DNA from: Asaia sp003994335
GTDB lineage: Bacteria > Pseudomonadota > Alphaproteobacteria > Acetobacterales > Acetobacteraceae
Length of the DNA: 64,000 bases
NCBI RefSeq assembly: GCF_037151175.1
Contig: NZ_JBBCOR010000008.1
Coordinates: forward strand, 1 to 64,000
Direction: 5' to 3'
Shown here in pieces: positions 41,318 through 49,719 of the stretch (the first letter of the stretch is position 1; each line of letters starts with the position of its first letter). The position numbers and the translations under genes are program-made. The notes under the pieces are model-generated. The model had not been told where the DNA came from and did no database searches. It saw only the letters and a program-made list of their open reading frames with translations.

Positions 41318-42459
41318 GCTCCCGGCTCCAGACGCAGACTATCCGCCACGGCGCGGGCAAGACGGGTATAGGCCTGCGCGGCTTCGCTCTCCGGGGCGGA
41401 CAGAATGATGGGCGTCCCGGCATCGGCACTCATGCGAATATCGGCCAGAAGCGGAATTTCACCCAGGAAGGGCACATTGGCCTTTTCGGCCTCGGCGCGC
41501 GCGCCACCGTGACCGAAAAGTTCGGTTCGGTGGTTACAGTTGGGGCAGCAGAAATAGGACATGTTCTCGACCACGCCCAGAAGCGGCACGTTCATGCGTT
41601 CGAACATGGTGAGACCACGTCGTGCATCCAGCAGAGCAATGTCCTGAGGGGTGGAGACGATCACCGCGCCGCGCAGGCTGAGTTTCTGGGCGATAGTCAA
41701 CTGGGCGTCCCCCGTGCCCGGGGGCATGTCGATCACGAGCACATCCAAAGCGGGCCAGGCCACATCGGCCAGAAACTGGCCGATCGCGCCCATCACCATG
41801 GGGCCACGCCAGATCATGGCCTGCTGCTCATCCACGAGAAAGCCAATGGACATGGCATGCATGCCCCAGGCCTCTACGGGGATGATCTTGCCGTTCTCGA
41901 GCGCGGGTTTGGCGGAATGGCCGAGCATGCGCGGGAGGGAAGGACCATAGATATCGGCATCGAGCATGCCGGTGCGCAGGCCGAGCTTGGCCAAACCGGC
42001 CGCGAGATTCACGGCCGTGGTCGACTTCCCCACACCGCCCTTGCCCGAGGCCACGGCGATGATGGCGCGCACCTGAGGAAGCGCCTTGCCATCGGGGCGT
42101 GTCGGCTGTGGATGGCCGGGGCTGTTGGCGGGCTGCTCCAGATGGAAGGGGCGATGGCCCTGGGGCTGGGGTGCAGCCCTGCCGGGAGCGCGATGGGCTG
42201 TAAGGATGATCGTCGCGCGTGAAATGCCTGGCAGGCTGGCAAGCGCGGCCTCGGCGCGGGGGCGAAGCGGCTCGATGCGTGCCGCGTCCTCGCGGGAGGT
42301 CGCAAGGGACACATGAGCGTGACCATCACGCACGGCAACACCCTCAAGCGAAGCAAAGCTCAGGACGTTCGAGGTGCCTGCCTCGTCCTTGACCAGCCGC
42401 AGGGTCTCGAGAATCCTGCGCTGGTCTTCTTCATTGGCGGGTTTTTCAAAATCGGTCAT
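41314..42459 (-). CDS. apbC: Iron-sulfur cluster carrier ApbC/Mrp
   Basis: A 381-residue P-loop NTPase starting MTDFEKPANEEDQRR with GAGGACA upstream. An N-terminal MIP18/DUF59 domain is followed by a Gln/Pro-rich linker, the deviant Walker A VASGKGGVGKSTTAVNLA, IDMPPGTGDAQLT and the CxxC motif YFCCPNCNHR, which binds a bridging 4Fe-4S cluster. It delivers clusters to apo-proteins. An in-frame ATG at 42639 is upstream of the obvious start and is discounted. The small lipoprotein gene overlaps its stop. Confidence 0.94.
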   Translation of the reverse strand: MTDFEKPANEEDQRRILETLRLVKDEAGTSNVLSFASLEGVAVRDGHAHVSLATSREDAARIEPLRPRAEAALASLPGISRATIILTAHRAPGRAAPQPQGHRPFHLEQPANSPGHPQPTRPDGKALPQVRAIIAVASGKGGVGKSTTAVNLAAGLAKLGLRTGMLDADIYGPSLPRMLGHSAKPALENGKIIPVEAWGMHAMSIGFLVDEQQAMIWRGPMVMGAIGQFLADVAWPALDVLVIDMPPGTGDAQLTIAQKLSLRGAVIVSTPQDIALLDARRGLTMFERMNVPLLGVVENMSYFCCPNCNHRTELFGHGGARAEAEKANVPFLGEIPLLADIRMSADAGTPIILSAPESEAAQAYTRLARAVADSLRLEPGA

Positions 42460-42601
42460 GGTTGTCCTCTGGCGGCGGAGCCGGTCCTGGTTTCTGTCGT
42501 TTAACATGGCGGGAAGTGGATCGCGCAAGCGTCTGCGCGTATGAGCAGGGCGATGCCGGGGCGCTGAACCCGGCCCATCTGGGCAGGAAAGCAGGACAGG
42601 A

Positions 42602-43801
42602 ATGAGCGAGGCCGGAACCGACGCCGCCCCCAAACGCAAGAAACGCGACCATCGTATCGACGCCCTGCGCGGAATTGCGCTGTTGATGATGCTGGCCGAT
42701 CATGCTCCGCAGGATGTGCTCAACCGCTTCACCCTGCGCAATTTCGGCTTCGCCGATGCAGCAGAAATCTTCGTGCTGCTCGCCGGTTATGCCTCCTGGC
42801 TGGCCTATGGACGGCTCATTCTGCGCGGACCCCCTACTGGGGGCTGGGCCATGGGAGTGGAGCGTATCGTCCGACGATGCTGGCGCCTCTATCTGTTCCA
42901 GATGGTCATGCTGCTGGTATCGGTCCTGACCATTCGCCAATGGCGCCATTACTCGCCGGTGCCGGTCGATTTTCTCGAGCCGGAACTGGCCCATGGCCAT
43001 GAGTGGATCTGGCGCGTCCTGAGCCTTCAGGCATTACCCAACAACCTCAATATCCTGCCGCTCTATATCGTCCTGCTTCTCGCTTTTCCCGTTCTGGTCT
43101 TTTTATGGAAGCTGTCGCCCTGGCTGCTGGCGGGGGCCAGCCTTGCGCTCTGGGGACTGGTCAACAGCGATCCCACGCTGAACCTGCCCAACTGGCTCGA
43201 TCCGGATGGCTGGTACTTCAACCCGTTCGCCTGGCAGTTCATCTTCACCCTCGGCATGCTCGCCGCCATCATGGCAGGCAAACGCGAGGGCAATCTGCCG
43301 GGACCGCTCTGGGCGCGTGTCGTCGCCGGGGCGTATCTGGTTTTTGGTGCCTTGCAGTGCTTTCCCTATGAAAGCTGGGATTTGCCCAGTCTGCGGCCTC
43401 TGGGGGACATGCCCCCGGCAGACAAATCCGATCTGGCCATCTGGCGCTGGACCGATGCTCTGGCAATTCTGCTTCTGGTCCAGTCTTCGGTCACTGCCAC
43501 ACGGCTTTCCGAGACGCGGGTCGGGCAGGCGCTTGCCCTGCTCGGACGCCACTCGCTCGAGGTGTTCAGCTTCGGCACGATCCTCGACCTGTTCGCCCGT
43601 CTGGTCATGAACAGTTTCGGCGATGGCTGGATCATCCAGATCCTGGTCAATGTCCTGGGCTTTGCCGGGGTATATGGCGTGGCCGTGTGGCTCGACCGCC
43701 ATCGCCGTCAAGCCGCGCTGATGGCAGGCGAGACGCGCAAGGAAGCCCGCGAAGAAGCAAAGAAAGATCGTAGCGCGGAGATAGGTGACGCAAACCCCTG
43801 A
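42602..43801 (+). CDS. opgC: OpgC family protein (osmoregulated periplasmic glucan modification)
   Basis: The 399-residue protein has about ten membrane helices and the OpgC/acyltransferase-3-like start RIDALRGIALLMMLADH, where the His is expected to be catalytic. GRHSLEVFSFGTIL near residue 317 is typical of the family. OpgC adds succinyl (or related) groups to osmoregulated periplasmic glucans. The opgG and opgH genes, which make the glucan backbone, are 4.4 kb downstream. The C terminus is a long basic tail. Confidence 0.88.
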   Translation: MSEAGTDAAPKRKKRDHRIDALRGIALLMMLADHAPQDVLNRFTLRNFGFADAAEIFVLLAGYASWLAYGRLILRGPPTGGWAMGVERIVRRCWRLYLFQMVMLLVSVLTIRQWRHYSPVPVDFLEPELAHGHEWIWRVLSLQALPNNLNILPLYIVLLLAFPVLVFLWKLSPWLLAGASLALWGLVNSDPTLNLPNWLDPDGWYFNPFAWQFIFTLGMLAAIMAGKREGNLPGPLWARVVAGAYLVFGALQCFPYESWDLPSLRPLGDMPPADKSDLAIWRWTDALAILLLVQSSVTATRLSETRVGQALALLGRHSLEVFSFGTILDLFARLVMNSFGDGWIIQILVNVLGFAGVYGVAVWLDRHRRQAALMAGETRKEAREEAKKDRSAEIGDANP

Positions 43802-43820
43802 TTTGCGTTAGCGTAAGCAC

Positions 43821-45371
43821 ATGAAACATCGCCTCGTTCTCGCCGCCCTGATGGGCGGCTGGGTATCCGCCACCGCCTCCGCTTTTGCCCAGCCTGCCCC
43901 GACGGCACCGGGCCCCGCCCCGGCTGTGCCGGCCACTGGGGTTGTGACGAGCGCGCGCAGCGTCCATGCCGCACCGGACTCACTGGCGGATCTTGCTGCC
44001 AGCCTGCTGCCAGCCGTGGTGAACATCTCGATCTCTGCCACGCTGAAGCCAGGTGAGGACGAGGATGATGATGACGGCCCGGATGCAAGCCCCGATGACG
44101 GACCGCAAGTGCCGCAATTCCCCCCCGGCTCGCCCATGGAAAAGTTCTTCCATGACTACATGAATCGCCAGCCCTCTTCCTCGGAGCCCCCGCGCAAGAT
44201 GCAGGCTCTGGGTTCGGGATTCATCATCTCACCCGACGGGTACATCGTCACGAACAACCACGTCATCAAGGATGCCGACAAGGTGTCGGTCACGCTGCAG
44301 GATGGCACGGTGCTGCCCGCAAAGATTGTAGGGCGTGACAGCCGGACCGATCTGGCCGTCATCAAGATCGAAAGCAAATCGGCCTTCCCGACAGTACCGT
44401 TCGGCGACAGCGACAAGGCGCGCGTGGGCGATCGCGTACTGGCCATCGGCAATCCGTTCGGCCTGTCGGGCACGGTCACGAGCGGTATTGTTTCGTCGCG
44501 CGGCCGCGATATCAATCACGGCCTGTATGACGACTATATCCAGACCGATGCCTCCATCAATCGGGGCAATTCCGGCGGCCCGCTCTTCAATCTCGATGGA
44601 CAGGTCATTGGCATCAACACCGCCATCTACAGTTCGAGTGGCGGCTCCATCGGCATTGGCTTCGCCATACCGGCCAATGATGCGCGCGGTGTGATCGATC
44701 AGTTGCGTCGCGACGGCCATGTGTCGCGGGGCTGGATTGGCGTGCGCGTCCAGAACGTGACCCATGAGATCGCCGACAGCATCGGGCTCAAGCCCGAAAA
44801 AGGCGCAATGATCGCCGGGATCGACCCCAAGGGCCCCGCCGCCAGCGCCAAGCTTCAGACGGGCGATGTCATCGTCGCGCTCGATGGCAAGCCGATTGAT
44901 GGTCACGCACTTCCACGCCTGGTCGCCGAAATCACACCGGGCACGAAGACGGTGTTCGGGATCTGGCGCAAGGGCAAGACGCTCGATGTCACGCTGGTGG
45001 TCAAGCCCTCACCCGAGGCGCCGGACATGCCCCCGACCGATGCCAAGCCGAAAGGCCCCAGCAAGCTGGCCCTGGCCGATCTGGGGGTGACCTTCTCGGC
45101 CATTGATGACGACACGCGCAGCAAATACAGTCTTTCTGACTCGCAGCGTGGCGTGGTGGTGACCGATGTGACCCGTGACGGCCCGGCCGATACGCGTGGG
45201 CTGCAGCCTGGCGATGTCGTGACTGAGGTTCAGCAGGTGGGCGTCAATTCCCCCGATGCACTGTCCAAGGAGCTGGCGCGCGCCCGTCAGCAGAAGAAAC
45301 ATACCGTTCTCCTGCTCGTTCAGGGTCAAGACGGGCTGCGCTGGGTGCCGCTGCCACTATCAGGGGAGTAA
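43821..45371 (+). CDS. degP: DegP/HtrA family periplasmic serine protease
   Basis: A 516-residue protease with a signal peptide (cleaved near AFA-Q), a Pro/Ala and acidic linker, the catalytic triad His in IVTNNHVIKDAD, Asp in DSRTDLAVIKI and Ser in NRGNSGGPLFN, and two PDZ domains (about residues 290-380 and 410-510). It degrades or refolds damaged envelope proteins. It sits between opgC (19 bp upstream) and the FUSC gene (3 bp downstream), so all three are probably one transcript. Confidence 0.95.
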   Translation: MKHRLVLAALMGGWVSATASAFAQPAPTAPGPAPAVPATGVVTSARSVHAAPDSLADLAASLLPAVVNISISATLKPGEDEDDDDGPDASPDDGPQVPQFPPGSPMEKFFHDYMNRQPSSSEPPRKMQALGSGFIISPDGYIVTNNHVIKDADKVSVTLQDGTVLPAKIVGRDSRTDLAVIKIESKSAFPTVPFGDSDKARVGDRVLAIGNPFGLSGTVTSGIVSSRGRDINHGLYDDYIQTDASINRGNSGGPLFNLDGQVIGINTAIYSSSGGSIGIGFAIPANDARGVIDQLRRDGHVSRGWIGVRVQNVTHEIADSIGLKPEKGAMIAGIDPKGPAASAKLQTGDVIVALDGKPIDGHALPRLVAEITPGTKTVFGIWRKGKTLDVTLVVKPSPEAPDMPPTDAKPKGPSKLALADLGVTFSAIDDDTRSKYSLSDSQRGVVVTDVTRDGPADTRGLQPGDVVTEVQQVGVNSPDALSKELARARQQKKHTVLLLVQGQDGLRWVPLPLSGE

Positions 45372-45374
45372 GCC

Positions 45375-46430
45375 ATGCCGTTCGCCTCACTGTTTCGAGC
45401 GCGGGCCGATGGTGAGGCGCCCTGGCGGCAAATGGTCCGCACCCTCGTTGCCGTGGCCCTGTGCTGGATCATCGGTGAGGCAACGGGTCTCGATGAAACG
45501 ATCTGGGCGCTCATCACGGCCCTGATCGTCACCCAGTCGAGCATCGATCAGACATTCGCAACAGCACGGGATCAGATCATCGGCACGCTTGTCGGTGCCG
45601 TGGTGGGGACGCTGGCCATTACCGCGCGTCTGGTACTTGGATTTTACTGGCCTATTTTCTGCATCGCGCTTCTGCCACTTGCCTATATGGCCGCCGTACG
45701 TCCCTCGCTCCGCTTTGCCGGGGTGACGCTGATGATCGTCTATCTTTTGCCCTCGCATGGCAGCAATCCGTACTGGCCCCTTACCGAGAGACTGACCGCC
45801 ATTTTCCTGGGCGTGATCGTCTCTCTGGTCGTCTCCTTCGTGGTGCTGCATGCCAGCGCCAGACGCCGCGGTTTTCTCACTGCCGGACGCATGTTCCGTG
45901 AAATGGACGAGCTGCTCCAGGCGGCTCTGGGGCGGCAGGAAATGTGGAGCGAGCTCGAAGCGCGCAATGATCATTGCGCGCGCAATCTGCTCGTGATCAA
46001 TGAATGCGTGGCGGAAGCCTATCGGGAAAACTGGGGCCTTCTCGAAAAGCGCCACCCGATCCTTACCGTGCTGCCCGCCCTGATGCGCCGCATGCTGAGC
46101 GACACCATGCTCGTGGCGCGCGCCATCAATGCGGGCAAGGACCGGGGTGGGTTCTCGGGTGTGTCGGGTCTGCATACAGGGCTGAGCCATGCCTATCGCT
46201 CACTGGCGCGACGCTGCGAAATTCATGCCGCAGGCAAGGCGCATGACAAGCCCTATCGCCCGGGCCGCGAGGACGTGCTGAGCGCCCTGCCCACTCTGGG
46301 ACAGGACGCGCTGCCTGAAATGCACTTTGTCATCGCGCTTCTGAGGCAGGATTTGCGCCGCGCTACGGATGTCCTGATGAGCACACCCGAGAGCCGCGCC
46401 AAGGATCTGCGTGATATGATCGGGAAATAG
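45375..46430 (+). CDS. FUSC family (aromatic acid exporter-like) membrane protein
   Basis: A 351-residue protein with an N-terminal FUSC-type membrane domain: about six helices in residues 20-155 (WRQMVRTLVAVALCWIIGEATGL, then ALITALIVTQSSIDQTFATARDQIIGTLVGAVVGTL) and a long helical cytoplasmic domain. Relatives include AaeB/YccS, linked to export of aromatic acids. Here there is one membrane module rather than two. Only 3 bp separate it from degP, whose product could share a stress role. Substrate unknown. Confidence 0.85.
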   Translation: MPFASLFRARADGEAPWRQMVRTLVAVALCWIIGEATGLDETIWALITALIVTQSSIDQTFATARDQIIGTLVGAVVGTLAITARLVLGFYWPIFCIALLPLAYMAAVRPSLRFAGVTLMIVYLLPSHGSNPYWPLTERLTAIFLGVIVSLVVSFVVLHASARRRGFLTAGRMFREMDELLQAALGRQEMWSELEARNDHCARNLLVINECVAEAYRENWGLLEKRHPILTVLPALMRRMLSDTMLVARAINAGKDRGGFSGVSGLHTGLSHAYRSLARRCEIHAAGKAHDKPYRPGREDVLSALPTLGQDALPEMHFVIALLRQDLRRATDVLMSTPESRAKDLRDMIGK

Positions 46431-46596
46431 CGACAACACGCGCCAAGGATGAACTTGTGATCGTTCCGGCACGTTGCACCGCATGAAATACGCCTATGAT
46501 GGGCGCGTGGTGGTTTTTGACGCGGGGCATCCAATCTGGTTTTTCTGTCCTGCCAGCCAACGGCGCCTAGTACGTTAAGAAGAGGGATTTAAGCTT

Positions 46597-48060
46597 ATGA
46601 TCACCCGTGAGACCCTGCAGCACCTGCCAGAAGGCGTGGCCGCTCCGTCTTATGATCTCAAGGATATCAAGCCTGGAATCCTGCATTTCGGCGTGGGCAA
46701 TTTTTTCCGCGCCCATGAAGCCTATTACATCAACAAGGTTCTCGGTCTGGTCGGCCAGCATCACTGGGGCATCGTCGGCGTTGGCCTGACCTCGGGTGAG
46801 CGCTCGAAGCAGAAAGCGGACGACTTCAAGCGTCAGGACTGCCTTTTCTCCCTGACCGAAACAGCCCCTTCAGGCGAGAGCAAGCGCAGCGTGATCGGAG
46901 CTCTGCGCGACTATCTGCTGGCGCCGGAGAAGCCCGAAGCCGTGCTGAACTATCTGTCCGACCCGGCCATCAAGATTGTCTCGATGACGATCACCGAGGG
47001 CGGCTATAATATCGACGAGCATTCCGGCGAATTCGACGTCGAAAACGATGCTGTCCAGCGCGATCTGGCCAACCCGGAATCTCCCAGCACCATCTTCGGC
47101 TACGTGGTGGAAGGGCTGCGCCGTCGCCGCGATGCCGGCAATCGCGCGTTCACCATCATGTCCTGCGACAATCTGCGCCATAACGGAAACGTCGCGCGCA
47201 AGGCTTTCCTCGGCTACGCGCATGCGCGTGATCCCGAGCTTGCAAGCTGGATCGAGGCCAATGCGACCTTCCCGAATGCCATGGTTGATCGCATCACCCC
47301 GACCGTCTCTTCCGCCATTGCGGAACGCCTGAACCGCGAGAGCGGGCTGGACGATCTGCTGCCGCTCGTCGCCGAGGATTTCACCCAGTGGGTGGTTGAG
47401 GACGAGTTCGCCGATGGTCGCCCCGCTCTGGAAAAAGTGGGCGTTCAGATGGTCGAGGATGTGACCGATTACGAGTTCATGAAGATCCGCATGCTCAATG
47501 CATCGCATATCTTCCTGGCCTTCTCGGGTCTGCTACTCGGCTATGATCATATCGATGAATCGATCAATGATCCCGAGCTGCGCAAGCTGGTGGAATCCTA
47601 TCTCGATACCGACGTGATCCCGACGCTCAAGGCCGCTCCGGGTGAAGATCTCGAGAAGTACAAGGAGTCGGTGATTTCACGCTTCTCCAATCCGGCCATG
47701 GCAGATCAGAACCTGCGTATCGGCAGCGATGGCGCCTCCAAGGTGCAGGTCTTCTGGACAGCCACGATCCAGAACCTGATCAAGGCAAAGCTGCCGCTCG
47801 ATCGCGTCGCCTATGGTCTAGCAGCCTATCTTGAGATGCTGCGCGGCAAGAACGAGCAGGGCGGTACCTTCGACCCGATCGAGCCGACCTTCACTGACGA
47901 AACCTGGGCTCTGGCCAGAAACGAGGATTTTGCGGAGGCGCTTAAGCTTCCGGCCTTCGATGGCTGGCGCAAACTGAACCATGAGGCTCTTGACAAAAAA
48001 GTGAACGAACTTCGGGTAATCATCCGGGAAAAAGGGGTGAAAGCCGCCCTCCCCAACTGA
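46597..48060 (+). CDS. Mannitol 2-dehydrogenase (long-chain polyol dehydrogenase family)
   Basis: The 487-residue monomeric enzyme starts MITRETLQHLPEGVAAPSYD. The N-terminal domain has FGVGNFFRAHEAYY, the nucleotide motif, and IVGVGLTSG; the C-terminal domain carries SCDNLRHNG and the catalytic Lys in DYEFMKIRMLNASH. The family interconverts D-mannitol and D-fructose with NAD(P)+ (also fructuronate or arabinitol). In acetic acid bacteria such enzymes make mannitol as an osmoprotectant. It lies between the opgC-degP-FUSC set and opgGH; its own promoter lies in 46431-46596. Confidence 0.88.
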   Translation: MITRETLQHLPEGVAAPSYDLKDIKPGILHFGVGNFFRAHEAYYINKVLGLVGQHHWGIVGVGLTSGERSKQKADDFKRQDCLFSLTETAPSGESKRSVIGALRDYLLAPEKPEAVLNYLSDPAIKIVSMTITEGGYNIDEHSGEFDVENDAVQRDLANPESPSTIFGYVVEGLRRRRDAGNRAFTIMSCDNLRHNGNVARKAFLGYAHARDPELASWIEANATFPNAMVDRITPTVSSAIAERLNRESGLDDLLPLVAEDFTQWVVEDEFADGRPALEKVGVQMVEDVTDYEFMKIRMLNASHIFLAFSGLLLGYDHIDESINDPELRKLVESYLDTDVIPTLKAAPGEDLEKYKESVISRFSNPAMADQNLRIGSDGASKVQVFWTATIQNLIKAKLPLDRVAYGLAAYLEMLRGKNEQGGTFDPIEPTFTDETWALARNEDFAEALKLPAFDGWRKLNHEALDKKVNELRVIIREKGVKAALPN

Positions 48061-48159
48061 AAAGGATGCGCGAAAGCCGCACTCATGACAGATTTCTAAG
48101 GCAGGCGAGTTTTCCTGTGTCCCAAAGTAACTTATGGGCGTTAGGAAAATCAGACATCG

Positions 48160-48176
48160 CCCGGCATTTAGCCGGG
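48160..48176. repeat. Short hairpin in the opgG leader
   Basis: CCCGGC (48160-48165) and GCCGGG (48171-48176) pair around ATTTA. No T tract follows, so it is more likely a leader structure of opgG than a terminator for the mannitol dehydrogenase gene. Confidence 0.4.
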
Positions 48177-48195
48177 TCTGCTGGAGATAGTCATA

Positions 48196-49719
48196 GTGCT
48201 GCGTCGCGACCTCGTTAAATTCGGTGCTGGCCTCTCTGTACTGGGGGCCAGCAAAATAGCCCGGGCAGCCCAAGCGGCCGCGCCCAAACCCACGCCGTTC
48301 GACAACAATACCGTGCGTCAGATTGCACAGAACCTGTCGAAATCCGCCTATAAGGCGCCGCAGCAAACTCTCCCCAGCGCGATCGATAACATGAATTTCG
48401 ATCAGTTCCGCGGCATCGCCTACAAGGAAGATCGGGCGCTCTGGCACGGCCAGAATCTCGCCTTCGATGTCGAGTTCTTTCCTCGCGGCTTCCTGTATCG
48501 CCCACGGATCAACATGAACGAGGTCATTGATGGGCAATCAAGCCCAATCGTGTACGACCCCGACATGTTCACCTATCCTGACCCGATGCTGCGTGTGACC
48601 GACGATCTCGGTTTCTCGGGCCTGCGCCTGCGCAATGCCATCAACACACCCAATGTGATGGAAGAATGCGCCGTGTTCCTTGGCGCATCGTATTTCCGCG
48701 CCGTAGCCAAAGGCCAGAATTACGGCTTGTCCGCCCGCGGCTTCGCCAACGGGACGGGCGACCCGAAAGGGGAAGAGTTCGCCCTGTTTCGCGAGTTCTG
48801 GCTTGAAAAACCCAAGCCCGGCGTCGACTCCGTGGTTATTCATGCCCTGATGGACAGCCCTTCGGTCGTGGGCGCTTTCCGCTTCACCATCCGCCCGGGT
48901 GCCACCACGGTATTTGACGTGCAGTCGAGCTTCTATCCGCGTACTGACATCACCGAAGGCGGCGTGGCGGCTCTCACCGGCATGTTCTATTTCGACGCCA
49001 ATAACCGCAACCATGTCGATGACTGGCGTCCCGGCGCACATGACAGCGAGGCGCTCCAGATGTGGACTGGTACAGGCGCCCAGCTCTATCGCCCGCTGAA
49101 CAACCCGGTCGATCTCCAGTTTTCGGCCTTCCAGGACGCCAGCCCCCACGGTTTCGGCCTGATGCAGCGCCGTCGTGCCTTCCATGATTTCGAGGATCTG
49201 GCGCTGAACTACGAAAAGCGTCCCTCGCTCTGGATCGAGCCTATCGGAGACTGGGGTGAGGGCGCGGTCGATCTCGTCGAGATCCCGACCCCGAACGAAG
49301 TGAACGATAACATCGTCTCGTTCTGGCGCCCCAAGCAGACCATGCAGGCCGGGCATGAATATGCCTACACCTACCGCATGTACTGGGGTTGGGACACGCC
49401 CTGGCCGACAGATCTGGCACGTATCGGTGCAACCCGCGTGGGCGGCGTAACGGACCACGCCGATGGCCGCATGTTCGTGATCGATTTCACGGGCAAGCCT
49501 TTCGAGAATCTTCCGCCCAATGCGGCCTTCCACCTCGTGCCCCAGGCCTCCACGGGTACGATCAAGAATGTGGTGGTCGAGCCCAATCCCAATATCAAGG
49601 GCTGGCGCACCACGTTCGAATTCTATCCGGGCAGCGCCAAGCTGGCCGAGCTGACCTGTCAGCTCGCCACTGACCAGGGCCCGATTTCCGAAAAATGGAT
49701 GTATCGTTGGACGCCGTGA
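48196..49719 (+). CDS. opgG: Periplasmic glucan biosynthesis protein OpgG/MdoG family
   Basis: The 507-residue protein starts at GTG with MLRRDLVKFGAGLSVLGASKIARA, a twin-arginine-like signal (RRDLVKFG), so it resembles OpgD as much as OpgG in export route. The mature part has FDQFRGIAYKEDRALW, RGFLYRPRINMNEV and WGWDTPWPTDLARIGAT. It acts in the periplasm in the formation of the branched beta-glucan. opgH overlaps its end by 25 bp, so the pair is translationally coupled. Confidence 0.93.
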   Translation: MLRRDLVKFGAGLSVLGASKIARAAQAAAPKPTPFDNNTVRQIAQNLSKSAYKAPQQTLPSAIDNMNFDQFRGIAYKEDRALWHGQNLAFDVEFFPRGFLYRPRINMNEVIDGQSSPIVYDPDMFTYPDPMLRVTDDLGFSGLRLRNAINTPNVMEECAVFLGASYFRAVAKGQNYGLSARGFANGTGDPKGEEFALFREFWLEKPKPGVDSVVIHALMDSPSVVGAFRFTIRPGATTVFDVQSSFYPRTDITEGGVAALTGMFYFDANNRNHVDDWRPGAHDSEALQMWTGTGAQLYRPLNNPVDLQFSAFQDASPHGFGLMQRRRAFHDFEDLALNYEKRPSLWIEPIGDWGEGAVDLVEIPTPNEVNDNIVSFWRPKQTMQAGHEYAYTYRMYWGWDTPWPTDLARIGATRVGGVTDHADGRMFVIDFTGKPFENLPPNAAFHLVPQASTGTIKNVVVEPNPNIKGWRTTFEFYPGSAKLAELTCQLATDQGPISEKWMYRWTP

